From the NCBI GenBank assembly GCA_015852425.1, contig JAAAIG010000363.1, forward strand, positions 6,606 through 35,793: DNA of 29,188 bases. The letters are read 5' to 3'. Below, piece after piece: positions 18,740 to 29,188 of the stretch. The first letter of the stretch is position 1; each line of letters opens with the position of its first letter. This DNA comes from Gryganskiella cystojenkinii (lineage: Eukaryota; Mortierellomycota; Mortierellomycetes; Mortierellales; Mortierellaceae). Under the pieces are notes generated by a model. The model did not search any database and had not been told where the DNA came from. It worked only from the letters and a program-made list of their open reading frames with translations. Both the position numbers and the translations under genes were made by a program.

Positions 18740-20490
18740 TGAAAAAGCTAGTGAAAATGCAAGAATGGAAATGAATGTGAATGGATGAATGAATGATTGA
18801 AGGAAGGAAGTTGAGACCGAGACAAAAAGAATGAGGAAAAATGAAAACAAGAGGAGTGAAAGTCTTGTGGGGAAAAGATATTAAAAAAGGGGGGGGAGAG
18901 AAGGAACGGGCATCCTTTTTTTTCCTTGAATGAATCGATCCTTGTGTGGGTGTTTTAAGTGTTGCAAGGGGTCAGAACAACACCCTCCCAAGGGTTATTA
19001 TTTTGTTTGGGGTGGTTCAAAAGGAGGATGGGACTAAATCCCTTTTGTGAGTTTTGTTCACTTTCACACTCTTTTTCCTTTAGTTGGCGGTTGTACTGCC
19101 TGAACTGAACATCTGGAGGTAGGGAAAGAGAAGACATGTTCACCACACTCGAGTCTCACTCGACTGGCGCGTGTTCCTCTCCCTCCCACACCGTTCCTCT
19201 CCACTGGGGTCTGCGCATGAGCCAAGTTGAAGAATCAATTCAGATGAAAATCCTTTCCTGGTTTCCTGTTTCCCCCTGAACCTTTATTTGCTTTGCTTTG
19301 CCTTCGTTTTTGGTCCGTTGGCGCCTTGGTCCCAATCCTATCTTTATTTTTTTGCCTATCATAATTTACCCTTTTTGGATTTCCTTTTTTTTTGTCTCTT
19401 AATCGCTCCTTCCCGTTGGCGTTCCACCCACAAAAAAAACAATGATAGGATCTCAACCCGAATCTGTGCGACATTGGAAAAAAAAAAAAAAAAAAGGCAA
19501 AAAGGTCTTTTTTCTCAACATTTCTCAATATTTCTCCTCTCCGTCGATTTCAGTCACCAACGGCTGAAAACTGTTTTCTGTTTTGGAATCCAGAGCCTCA
19601 TAATAATGTTTCCTCCGGAAACTTGGCATTACTCGTGTCTTTTGCGTTTTTGGCTGGTATGTTTTTTTCTGTTTTGGTTTTTTTTTACAATCTTAATGAA
19701 TTTGTGCGTAGGCATGTGCGCAAAAAACGGAAAACAAGATTTCACGCGCCAGAACTTCTCACCGCCTTTCAGAAATCAGACGCGTTTTCTTGCGAAGGGA
19801 AGGCGAGGAGCCGATCGAAATTCCATACACGCACACATCAATTAGTAAACAAAGTTCGCTTGTCTTTCTTTTTCACTTTGGTGAGGATTGTCCTCTTTAC
19901 GAACACAACACCCCGCCTGAACGATTTATGAAGCCAAGAATCCGTGGCCCTGCTTCTGCTGCCCACGATGTTTATAAGAAGAATAGATACCCTCAACGCG
20001 AGAACGACCAACAAATAAAACAAAACAAAATATGAGAAAGTGAACAGGTGAGAGGAGAAGATGTGGAGGAGGGAGCTCAATGAAAAGACACTCTTTTTTT
20101 TCAACACAAAACGATAGTCATGGCTGATCTTTTAGCTCCATCTCAGAAAAGAAAAAAGACAACGTCGTTTTAGCTCAGACACTGAAAGAACCGAGCGTAA
20201 AAGAAAGGCAGGATGGCTGAAAGGTCCAAAGTTATGGTTTACCCTTGAGTCGGCGCGTTACGTTTTTTAAACGTTGTGGCTCTACAACCTCGCAAAAATG
20301 GGGATGTCAAATTGTCAATAGCGTGGGCTTACGCAATTAGAGTGGGTTTCCGTATTATCATATTGTATTGTTGGCAGTCTCTTTTCATATGTGTTCTAGT
20401 TCCAAGAGAAATGTCGAAGTGTCCTCTCTCGCTCTCTCTCTCTCTCTAGTCCTATCTCTTTTCGTTGGAACCGTTCCCACCGATGCTTTT
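18740..20490. other. Long intergenic region between the F-box and GPD1 genes
   Basis: The left part (18740 to about 19150) is the F-box gene's promoter and leader. The right part is 3' sequence of GPD1. Features are homopolymer tracts (A-run at about 19479-19495, T-rich at 19660-19690) and a CT microsatellite at about 20428-20447. Open frames such as 19288-19845 (+) are dominated by Phe/Lys from T and A tracts and are not called. No RNA or mobile element is recognised. Confidence 0.45.
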
Positions 20491-22997
20491 TTAGATATCC
20501 TCGACAATTTTGATAGGCGCCACGTTCTCGTAACAGATACGATAGATTATCGTCATCAAAGGGAACTCGTGGCAAAGACCCTTCTTGGACAGGATGTTGA
20601 ACATGTCCTTGGCGGTCGAGGTACCTTGTAATTTTTGACCGTTCAACATCTCCTGTTCCAAGACATCAAAGGATTTGCCGGTCGTGACATGCGCCTCTGC
20701 GACTTTCCGGTTACGACCACCAGCACAGGTCGTGATCAGATCTGCAACACCACAGGACTCGAAAAAGGTCTCATCTTTGACGTCCTTGTAAAACATTTGA
20801 GAGAACTTGCGCATCTCGTACAATCCAATGCGGATGATCGCTGCTTTGGTATTATCTCCGAGCCTAAAACAATAAGCGTAAAATAGCAAGTCAAGTGTGA
20901 GTAAATGTGATAATAAAGATCACAAATAGAAACAGTCTAATAGGGCGAAAACACCTACTTGAGTCCATCGACGAGCCCCCCTCCAATGGCAACAATGTTC
21001 TTGAGCGCTCCACAGAGCTCGACACCAACGACATCTTCGACAATGTTGACACGGAACGAAGGCGTGTGAAAGATATTCTTGAACAACTCGCCATCGGCTT
21101 TGTTTCTGTATCCGATCGTTGTCTCACAGAATCGTTCCTCCGCCACCTCGTTAGCAATGTTGGCACCAGAGAGAACACATGACCGGATTCCGAGCGAATC
21201 CTGAATCATGTCTGTGATCAACCGGAATCCTTCCTCATTCACGTCGATACCTTTGATCAACGAAATGGCCTTGCAGTTCTTAGGGATCTTGCCCTTCAAT
21301 TGCTTGCAGATGCTTGAGACAAACTAAAAAATAGAGTAGTAACAAAAAGGGAGATATCGGGTTTGTCATTGGCAATTAGTCAAAAGGTGTTTTCTGGATA
21401 TGTTTTCTTGTGACCATGCTCTGTTTTCAATTCTTCGATCCGACAAATTAGGCCCTTTGCAGGACACAGTATCGCTTCGGCATGTGTCGGTTTCATCCTT
21501 CTTTTCCAAGGTGATTGCTTTGGATCCTGTTTGTTGAACATGAAGAAGCGCCATCCCAATGACGGCCTCTTCGCACATGTGAAGAAACTTGAGTGAGAGC
21601 AACCGGCGTGATCATGCATTGATGAAGGAGATGGTCTCTGGCTTGGGGGTTTTCTCTCCAACATCGCCCATCGGATCGTTACACAGAAAAACCGCCACTT
21701 CCGCTCCGACATGAAAAAAGTGGAGCCTGGAAAAGGATGATCTTGCCTTCGCCCGTTACTGATTGTGTGGTCAGTGTCCGCCTTTAGAGGTCGTATCTTC
21801 CTTTCGTTTACCTGATGGGGAACAACGAAAACGAGCATAGTGGCATCTTCACAAGTCTTGACAAGATCGGGGCATGCGACAATGTTATCGGGGAGTGCAA
21901 TTCCAGGCAAGTACCTATTCGTTGAGGGTTGGGTGGGACGCGACAGCGTCAGTTGTTAGACACTGTTGTTTCCGAGATCCAGTTGGAAGCACTGATCCTT
22001 GGGCTCGCGGGAATATTTTTTTGATTTTTTGTGGGGGTTGAGGCTTTTCCAAAAGAGCCATTGCGCCCAACGATCCCTACAGCTTGCATAAAACATGGCA
22101 TCAAATAACAGTCGTCATGGGAGAAACCCCGATTTGCGATATTTTCATCGCCTCCCCATCAAAGTCGCGTTCTTTGCCGCGCTGAATAGATAAGCGATAA
22201 AAAAAAAGATTACTTGAGAAACATGCCAACCGATTGATCCTTTGTGTGCCATGCACTTACAAACAAACAAAAGAAAAATCCTGTAAACGCACGCTTGAAC
22301 GGTATCCACTTTTTTTTTTCCACGATCTCTTTTCCGTTGTTGTTGCAGCTACTGCTCAAAAGACCCTGAAAACATAGTTTATCTTCTTATTTTTACCCCA
22401 CCAAAAAATTGTAGAAAAGCAAAAAGAGAGTGCACAACCCCACAACACGAACAAATCTTCGTTTCTTGACAAAAGAGACAAACAACACACGCAACACACA
22501 CACGACCACCTACTCCTGCCTTGGATCGAAGAAGAAAAAAAAAAGACGGTTCACACCCACTTACTTGACGTTCTCGTGCTTGGTGTTGATGATATCAGTC
22601 AACTTTTGTCCGTCAACTTTTTCCTCGAAGACCCACATCTTGACCTCATTGTCGAAATGTTCAAAGTGTTGGACATTGCGACCAATGATCTTTGCAACGG
22701 CCGAACCCCTAATCGCAACAAAGGAATGAGACCACAGGAAATGTTAATGCTACGTTGCTTCTGGTTTGGGCATGTCCGTTTTGGCGAGTATTTTTTTCTC
22801 CGCGTTGGCTCCATTTCTAAATGAGGTCAGACTGAAGAAGAAAAGGAGATTCTCTGTCCTCCCATGCCCAACATTCCTTTTTTTTGTCTCTTTTTTTTTC
22901 TCCGAGTGAACACAGGACGAGCAATGCTATCCAAGTAATGAAAGGGAAAAAAACATTACCAGTTTCCGGATCCGATAAGTGCGACTTTTTCGGTCAT
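20491..22997 (-). CDS. GPD1: Glycerol-3-phosphate dehydrogenase, NAD-dependent (5 exons, 340 aa)
   Basis: Exons on the minus strand: 22997-22960, 22708-22565, 21914-21812, 21323-20959 and 20863-20491. All junctions are GT-AG and in frame. The enzyme reduces dihydroxyacetone phosphate to glycerol-3-phosphate with NADH, feeding lipid and glycerol (osmolyte) synthesis. Evidence: Rossmann motif GSGNWGSA at 9-16; LVFVVPHQ at 88-95; catalytic-site lysines K119 (SLIKGID) and K203 (GALKNIVA), matching the known lysines of the eukaryotic enzyme; the substrate-binding region [12 protein letters not shown] at 219-230; and the family signature [10 protein letters not shown]. Length is normal for the eukaryotic family. 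Introns 2 (650 nt) and 3 (488 nt) are much longer than others in the window. The product is probably cytosolic; no targeting signal follows the chosen ATG. Some fungi have several GPD paralogues, so the exact numbering is uncertain. Confidence 0.93.
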
Positions 22998-24551
22998 TCT
23001 GTGGGTGCTGTTTTTGTGGTGGTGGGTAAGGTGTTGAGAGTAAGCGCGTAGCTGTTGCTGCTGTATTCCTTGACAGCGTAGAATGTGGCGTTGAATGTAC
23101 GTTGCTGAATCGAATCTGTCGAAGGAAAGAAGAGAATTAGAAGAGACGGAAGAGAAAGAATGGGAAGAAGAAGAGAATGACAAAGCGTTGTGGGGTTTTG
23201 AGCGGAGGAAAGGAAACGAAGGTGGGTGCGAGACTCGTTTTTCTTTTCACTTTTGGTGAAAAAATTGAATGTCTCGCGTCTGTTGGGTGCAGTGATGCCA
23301 TGATGATAACCATCTTTTTATTTTTTTTATAGATTTACCTTGTTCTGGGATGTTGTTGTTGGCACTGTTGCGGTTGCTCTTGCTGTGATGGACTAGAGCA
23401 TGACGACGTGGACTCGGATAAGAACAAGGATGTGAATAAAGACGACGTCAAATTAGACATGCTTCGTTCGCTCGATCCCTGCCTGATCTGACCGAAATTT
23501 TCGTGTTGTTGGCGTTTCTTGCGCTGCGATGGGTTAGAAGACCTTGTGTCAGTTTTTGGAGGCACTGACAAGTTGACCAGTGCCCTACCACTCTTGTTTT
23601 TTTTTCTCCCTTCTTCGCTTTCTCTGCATTTCCCATAATGTAATCGAACCTCTGTCCAAACACCACTTCCGATAAGTCAAAGAGAACGAACCTGGTCAAT
23701 GAGACCCACGGGCAGATCTGACTCGATCGAGATCTGTCCTCTCGATCCAAACAGGCAACGCGAGATCTGCCTGGACCGGGAAACAGTAGCAAAGCCTCTT
23801 GTTACTAGGAACATGCTCATACTTTGAGTCTATTGCGTGCTTCTTGAGCAAGGTGTGGAAGGGGGGGGGACTTGAAGAATGGGAAACGACGGTACTCGGG
23901 CGATTAACTCTGAGGTGATCGTACAATGAAGGAATGAAAGGAATGAATGCAGGGAGTAAAAAAGGATCATTCATGGAGGTTTGCTCTCCCACTCCGCCCC
24001 TCTGGTCCTCTCTGATCTTGATAACCCCTTCCTCTCTCCTCACTTTCGTGAATGAGATCTGATCTCCCTTTGTTTCCAGGTAGCAGTCACTGAACCACAG
24101 ACCTCACATAAAAAACACAAGCCAGCCTGAGCTTTATGCGAACAAACAGATGGGTGTCCAGTCAATGTCAAAGGTGATGGCGGAATGTTGATTGGGACCA
24201 TCCATCCACCAGCAGGCTTTCATGCTATTGGTGTATCCGTATCCATGATGCTCCTGTGGTCGCGACAAAACAATAAAAGAAGAATAGAAAAAAGTTGCCA
24301 CCATTTTTAATCTCAAACAGCTTCCATTTTAATTTTGATTTTTTTTCCTTCTCTCTTTTTTCTCCTCTGCTCCTCACTGATTGTCACTCTATCACAAAGG
24401 TACGTTTTCTATGGCCTTTGACCGTTTAGCGTTTCGCCTTTGTCAAATCACTTCAAAATCATCCTGTACCTTGCCCCTCTTTTCAAATCACGACACGAAT
24501 CATTAACCTCCTCTTCTGATTAGGTCCAACAAAAGCACACAGAACTCAATC
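22998..24551. other. Divergent promoter region between GPD1 and the Nup50-like gene
   Basis: This holds the presumed promoters of both divergently transcribed genes. On the minus strand, 22998-23180 is a CT/CA-rich leader of GPD1. On the plus strand, a likely 5'-UTR intron of the nucleoporin gene spans about 24400-24523 (AAAG|GTACGT ... GATTAG|GTCC), ending 28 bases before the ATG. Minus-strand open frames at 23335-23571 and 23696-24043 have no recognisable domain and are not called. Confidence 0.45.
24400..24523 (+). other. Candidate 5'-UTR intron of the nucleoporin gene
   Basis: GTACGT donor at 24400, TTAAC branch-like sequence at about 24503, and acceptor GATTAG ending at 24523. The 124-nt length matches the other introns of this locus. 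It lies upstream of the ATG, so it does not affect the protein. Confidence 0.45.
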
Positions 24552-27010
24552 ATGTCCAAGCGCGGAAACGACAATCAACTCACCAAGGACGAGTACGATC
24601 GGGACCAAGACGATGACAGCACCGCTGTCATGGGTACCTTCAAGCAGGCCTCGAGCGACGAGATGTCCCGGAGAGTGTACGTGTAAACATGCAATAGAGT
24701 TAAAGTCAACCTGGGAGTCGATCATTGCGTAACAACAGGTACCACATTAATACGCCCCCTTGGACTAATTACATTTACACATTGATTTGATTTTTTTTGC
24801 ATGTAGTATCAAAGCCCCTCGCGCGAGAAAGGTACGATGACTGAGACTTTTATATGAATTATGGTGAATATATCAGAGATTGAGCAATTCTTTGACTGAC
24901 TTTTTCTCATTTTTTAACTCTTCTCGTTAGCTGGGAGGCGCGACAGAGGGTGGGCCTAAGCCATTTGCAGGATTCTCTGGATTCTCAGCCCCAGCCACTA
25001 CAACAGGAGGAATCTCTTTTGGAACTACACCAAGTACCACCACCTCCTCTTCCTCGGTACCTTCAGCGCCCACCTTCTCATTCGGTGTGCCACCTGCCTC
25101 TTCAGCACCAACCTCACAGTCAGCCTCGACTTTTGGCGGACTCTCTTTTGGGTCCACTCTTGCGACTTCTTCGGCAACCTCGCAGGCTGCTGCTCCAACA
25201 TTTTCTTTTGGAGTTACGCCCAAACCATCAGAGCCAAGTGCTTCTGTTGCCAGCTCTACTGCACCAACATTCCCCTTTGGAGGTAATGATTGCAGGAGAA
25301 ACAAGGTTACTCTGGGTCTTGATATGATCCGTCAGTGGCGAACAGTTACTAACTACAAAGTATATGCCCGTTTTTCAATCAAAAATAGGATCGGGCACTT
25401 CGTTTGGAGGATTCGGAAAATCTGCGACGACGGCGACCTCTTCCCCTTTCTCCACATCCTTCGCACCCAAGGAGATCACTTCTATCAAGGCTACACCTTC
25501 GTCCCCTACTATTTCATTTGGACCCAAGGAGACTATGGTCAAGTCAGATACGCCTTCGACTTCTACGTTCTCTTTCGGCACACCACTCAAGGACGCTGCG
25601 ATAAAGCCAGCCCCAATGGCCTTCTCATTCGGATCTTCATCGTCTTCGTCGACCTCTTTCTCTTCGAACCCTTTCGCTGCGACTCCAAAGGAAACCGTAC
25701 CTGCGAAAAAGGCTGCCAAGGACACCGAGGAGGAGGACGAGAACAACTTGATCGAAGAGCTGACAAGGGACTTGAACAACGACTTGACAGATCTCAACAA
25801 CAAGTTTTCGGAAAAGGTGCTCAAAGAGCTGAAGAAGAACTCTCATGTGAACTTGGCAACGCTCTTTTCTCAATATACTTCTCACAGACGGAAGGTCAAG
25901 GACCACTACCTGGACTTGATCCAATCCGCCGAGGCAGATTCAGTCGAGAACGATGAGTCTGAGAACGAAGCTATCGTTGCAGCCAAGAGTCAACCACAGT
26001 TGTCTGGATCGATGCCCAAGATCAGCTTTGGTATTCCATCCAGCAACGCTTCTACTACCAAGGAGGGCGAGTCTAAGCCCACGTTTTCAGGATTTAGCTT
26101 TGGTGGTAACAGCTCCTCAACCTCGTCGACCATGACCACGGCCGCGGCTCCTGCTTTTGGAGGATTTGGCAAGACAGGAACGACCGCTTTCTCTTTTGGA
26201 GCGCCTGTCGCTGCATCTGGAGTCAAGTCCCCCTCAGAGGTCTCCATCCCCGTATCTTCTGGTGGATTTGTCTTTTCCGTTCCTACGCCGTCTAAAGAGT
26301 CATCGTCATCATTGTTTTCAACTCCTGCCTCCAGCTCTGCGACGATGAGCACCCCTGCATCAGCGCCTTTCTCTACTCCGTTCACTTTTAACCCCAAGCC
26401 CTTCTCATTCAACCCACCTGCTGTTACAGCCTTGGGGTCACCCTCTGCCGCCGTGACACCAGCCCCCTTTGCAGGATTCTCGGTGCCAGCATCTCTACCC
26501 GGAACTCAGAAGGGCGCATTGGCCGGCGGCGACAACGAAAAGGTACCCGATGATACCAAATCAGAGCTTGTTGACAGCCGCGAGGGTGAAGAAGGCGAGG
26601 AGACTGTCTACGAGGTCCGAGCCAAGCTCTATGGTTTTCAGGATGGTGAGCACAAAGATCTTGGTGTCGGTCAATTCAGGATCAATGAGAACACAGAGTC
26701 CAAAAAGCGCCGTATGATTATGAGAACCAGTGGCACCGGCATGCTCACACTTAACAGTAAGTGTACTTTTTATTCGTGTGACCATTATGATTGATGATAT
26801 ATATTGTCGATCAACAACGATTCTGAAACTGCTCTTTTACTTTTAGGCTGGGTCATTCAAGGCATGGGAGCAAAGCGCGAGAAGAACACAGTGACGGTCT
26901 TTGGCATTGAGGATGGAAAGCCCAAACGATTCCTGTTGAGAGTCAAGGAGGAACAATCAGCGCTCGATATCGTCAAGGAACTCGAAAAAGCACAGCAAAA
27001 GAAGGATTAA
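24552..27010 (+). CDS. NUP50: Nucleoporin Nup50/Nup2-like with FG repeats and Ran-binding domain (5 exons, 677 aa)
   Basis: Exons: 24552-24676, 24807-24831, 24931-25282, 25389-26756 and 26847-27010. All are GT-AG and in frame; exon 2 has only 25 nt. The N-terminus (MSKRGNDNQLTKDEYD, then GTFKQASSDEMSRRVIKAPR) is the NUP50 motif that binds importin-alpha. Residues about 50-285 and 375-550 carry many FG/FSFG-type repeats (FSFG, FGGFG, SFGTP). A charged helical segment at about 288-346 (LIEELTRDLNNDL) is likely coiled coil. Residues about 570-677 form the Ran-binding domain: ETVYEVRAKLYGF, WVIQGMGAKREKNTV, then a C-terminal helix. Such proteins sit at the nuclear basket and help recycle importins with RanGTP. 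The length is near that of yeast Nup2 rather than the shorter metazoan Nup50. Confidence 0.93.
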
Positions 27011-27055
27011 GGAGGCAACGAAAGTTCCCAGGACATCTACAATTGATAACACTGC

Positions 27056-27082
27056 CACACACACACACACACACACACACAC
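27056..27082. repeat. (CA)13 microsatellite
   Basis: A perfect CA run of 27 bases in the 3' region of the nucleoporin gene, about 45 bases after the stop codon. It is likely length-variable between strains. Confidence 0.9.
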
Positions 27083-28222
27083 TACGTCCCTAACGTACCA
27101 ATTTGCCATGAACCATTTTCTTTTTGACGACTGGATCCGAACCAATATACAACCTATCCGAAAACTTGGGAAGGAGGAAACCCATCGCGCCTTCGCCCCT
27201 GTACTATCACTCTAGATTTTTTTTAAAGCGAAGCCCCCCTTGGGTATGGGATTTATTATATTCTGTCTGTAGGTGCTTGGTGGCTCCCAGATGTGTGAAA
27301 CAATAAACAGTACAAGACTGCCTGGTAATCCGTTGTTACATATCCCACGGCCATGTGGCAAGAACTACCTATACCTCCATGTGGTCCTGACGGCACCTAG
27401 GCCAATTAACCGACGTCCTCCATCTTAAAAACATTTTTCCCTCTCCTCCGCTCCATCATGTTTAAATATTTCTGTCCGAGGCATGATTTCAACACTCTCT
27501 CATCAGCGGTGTCACAGATCGCTGTCATGTCCAGTACGAGTCATTGTCACAAGAAAAAGTCTAAGGTATCACCACCGCTACCTCCATGTTCCTCATCATG
27601 GGTGCTCCCCGGGCACGTTTGTTCACGGTGGTTATCCCAACAGACTTTTCCCACTTGACGGTGACCTCGCACCGTGCATTCCATATCCCCGTTCTTCCGA
27701 AGGCCACGATCTCGGTAACAACTTGTCCGTCATAAACGTCGCGATCCCGGTCGTGGTTTGAACGCAGTCTTGATGGTCCTGAAGAGGTTCACGGGGGCCA
27801 ATCCGCGGTAGAGGTCTTGAACTTGCCATGACCATGTCGGTTCTGTGTCTCGTCTTTGTGGTCTTGCTCACCGCTGGGCTCCGGACTCTCTCCGTGCCTC
27901 CAAAAATCGATCCAATTTTGCTCCTATCACTTTTTTTTTTTATTAGCGTTTTGTCTGCCAGCCATAGCTGCAGTAGAGAGTCTAAAATAATAAACATCAA
28001 CTAAGACAACCAAGAGGATGGCTACGTGCTCCGTGAGGATACCCGCACAACAAACGCCATCGCTCGTCACGGTGTTAAGATAGGCAGCGAGGGAAAGAGT
28101 TTTTTTTTCAAATTGGGGCTTTTCTGGTCAATCGCTTAAGGGTATATAAATCACGTGTAAAGGTTTATGAGCTGTTGTTGATTCTTACTGGATTTGGAAA
28201 ATGATTTGATATCACCAAACAT
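27083..28222. other. Intergenic region between the nucleoporin gene and tRNA-Glu
   Basis: No confident gene. On the minus strand, 27788-27561 is open for 76 codons and reads protein-like (VYDGQVVTEIVAFGRTG, then TTVNKRARGAPMMRNMEV), but it has no ATG. A neighbouring frame upstream (YRGLAPVNLFRTIKTAF) also looks coding, so this may be a small gene broken by a frameshift or a terminal exon. A T-run lies at about 27929-27939. Confidence 0.3.
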
Positions 28223-28294
28223 TCCTAGTTGGTCCAGTGGTCAGGATTTGTCGCTCTCACCGACAAGGCCCGGGTTCGATCCCCGGACTGGGAA
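28223..28294 (+). tRNA. tRNA-Glu (anticodon CTC)
   Basis: 72 nt with a full cloverleaf. The acceptor stem TCCTAGT pairs with ACTGGGA (one T-G pair), discriminator A at 28294. The anticodon stem TGTCG/CGACA encloses loop CTCTCAC with anticodon CTC (reads GAG). The T stem CCGGG/CCCGG has loop TTCGATC. The internal B box GGTTCGATCCC is intact. There is no intron, and CCA is not encoded. Confidence 0.95.
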
Positions 28295-28300
28295 TTACTC

Positions 28301-28304
28301 TTTT
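28301..28304 (+). terminator. RNA polymerase III terminator of tRNA-Glu
   Basis: A TTTT run six bases after the 3' end of the tRNA, the normal stop signal for polymerase III. Confidence 0.75.
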
Positions 28305-29034
28305 GCTCGCACTTATTTTGAACTTTAACGGAGAACCGGGACAAGGAACTAGATCAGAGACTCTCCCTGACATAATTGAAAGGGGTATTGCAAGCAGTAC
28401 ACTAGAATAAATAGCTACGATTTAAGCTCACTGTTTTACAGATTTGACCAGATCTCTCTCTTTGTTTTGGACATGGAGAGAAGAGTGCGCGCTCCTAGGT
28501 CTTCAAGTTGCTGGATCCTTTTTATCTGCGCGATTGTATTGTTAGCCGTCCGTAGATCTTGAGACTAGCCCACAGATAGCTGTCAGGCTGTTGGACCCTT
28601 TTGTGCGCCAAGGTTAACCGTGGATCTTTGGAGGGTGCCACTTGCAATCAGTCAGGCGACCACCACAAGGAAACAGCCTCGACGCGACCAACGAGAACGG
28701 AAGGGAGAGACTGCAATGGTGAAAACAGTGGACCTCAGAATGGCACATATACAGCAACTATAAAATTTTTGTCTACGATTCAATACTTTGGCCACATAGA
28801 TGCTCGAATTGCACCTACCGTCGATGTTGTTATGTTATAGGAAGCTACCACCTCCCCCTTTCGTCGTCCATGGTTCTCGCTAGCCTCATTGCACGAGTAG
28901 ATTCCCTCGCCAACTGGCTGCATCAACTTTCACTCCTTTGCAACGGGCAAGCAATAAATGAGCACAAATGATTTATAAAGAAACAAAAAAACTATAGGCT
29001 ATGACCTGCTACTACAACAGTTCCCTGAGCATAT
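28305..29034. other. Intergenic region between tRNA-Glu and the NRPS 3' end
   Basis: No gene is recognised. It should contain the 3' UTR of the minus-strand gene that begins beyond the window edge. Short open frames (for example 28601-28840 on the plus strand) show no domain or codon pattern of note. Confidence 0.45.
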
Positions 29035-29188
29035 TTATCGACCCAGTTCTTCAATTCTCGCGGCGATGGTGCCACCGATCAACGCGATGATTTCAGGCTT
29101 ATCCATCTCCAAGTGCGAGCACGCGACATCATGCACCTCAATCGATCCGAGAACGTAGGGTTTCCAACTGGCTGGGTCATTTAAAGGC
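29035..29188 (-). CDS. C-terminal end of a probable NRPS thioesterase domain (partial, cut by window edge)
   Basis: On the minus strand the frame is open from the window edge to the stop at 29037-29035, giving 51 residues. It contains ASWKPYVLGSIEVHDVACSH, then LEMDKPEIIALIG and a closing amphipathic helix (IAARIEELGR). The order W-x-P-Y-V-x-G-x-I-E-V-H, then C-x-H-x-x-M and P-E, is that of the end of type I thioesterase domains that release peptides from nonribosomal peptide synthetases. The His in CSHLEM would be the catalytic-triad histidine. The domain is usually the last one of an NRPS, which fits a stop codon here. A stand-alone type II thioesterase or other alpha/beta-hydrolase is possible, since only the last fifth of the domain is visible. 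Mortierella species are known to carry bacterial-like NRPS genes. Confidence 0.6.
   Translation of the reverse strand, partial: PLNDPASWKPYVLGSIEVHDVACSHLEMDKPEIIALIGGTIAARIEELGR

Noticed and set aside
19288..19845. 185-codon plus-strand open frame
   Set aside because: It is dominated by Phe/Leu/Lys from T and A tracts and contains poly-Lys from a homopolymer. No domain or credible start context is present.
23696..24043. 115-codon minus-strand open frame in the GPD1/nucleoporin intergenic region
   Set aside because: No recognisable motif, mixed composition, and no link to either gene by splice sites.
25375..25824. 149-codon and 125-codon antisense open frames across the nucleoporin exons
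   Set aside because: Their Val/Gly/Glu-rich composition is the mirror of FG-repeat codons on the sense strand.
25087..25956. 289-codon plus-strand open frame reading through nucleoporin intron 3
   Set aside because: It leaves the FG-repeat frame at the intron. The spliced model restores FG repeats in frame on both sides with canonical GT-AG ends.

Overview
The window looks like nuclear DNA of an early-diverging filamentous fungus, most likely Mortierellomycota (Mortierella-like). Reasons: short GT-AG introns, CT-rich 5' leaders, Ser/Gln-rich protein tails, kelch-type membrane proteins in tandem, an F-box protein, and the C-terminal end of what looks like a nonribosomal peptide synthetase (NRPS). 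The taxon is an inference from gene style, not from a marker gene.

Layout. (1) 611-6249: two tandem, same-strand paralogues, each with a secreted kelch/galactose-oxidase-like propeller, one transmembrane helix and a long Gln/Pro-rich cytoplasmic tail. Both have three exons with introns at matching places and a 52-nt middle exon. (2) 6571-7986 (-): an intronless multi-pass membrane protein with a disordered N-terminal half and a PPxY motif. (3) 8849-13921: a direct tandem segmental duplication, unit about 2.5 kb. Each unit carries a small secreted cysteine-rich peptide gene (9642-9902 and 12178-12435) behind a TATA box and repeated upstream elements, plus a decayed minus-strand gene. (4) 13982-15014: a two-exon seven-transmembrane protein whose promoter is the 3' end of the second unit. 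(5) 15908-18739 (-): a 943-aa F-box protein. (6) 20491-22997 (-): a five-exon NAD-dependent glycerol-3-phosphate dehydrogenase, reconstructed exon by exon. (7) 24552-27010: a five-exon nucleoporin of the Nup50/Nup2 type with an N-terminal NUP50 domain, FG repeats and a C-terminal Ran-binding domain. (8) 28223-28294: tRNA-Glu(CTC). (9) 29035-29188 (-): the last 51 codons of a probable NRPS thioesterase domain, cut by the window edge.

Housekeeping genes (GPD1, NUP50, tRNA-Glu) flank an accessory stretch (kelch pair, cysteine-rich peptide duplication, F-box gene). The most interesting element is the duplicated peptide pair. Its cysteine pattern resembles a CS-alpha-beta (defensin-like) fold. The mature peptides differ at 13 residues plus one deleted codon against only three silent codon changes, while much of the surrounding non-coding DNA is almost identical, which points to diversifying selection on a candidate antimicrobial or effector peptide. 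All exon boundaries and functions were read by eye; no alignment or database search was run.
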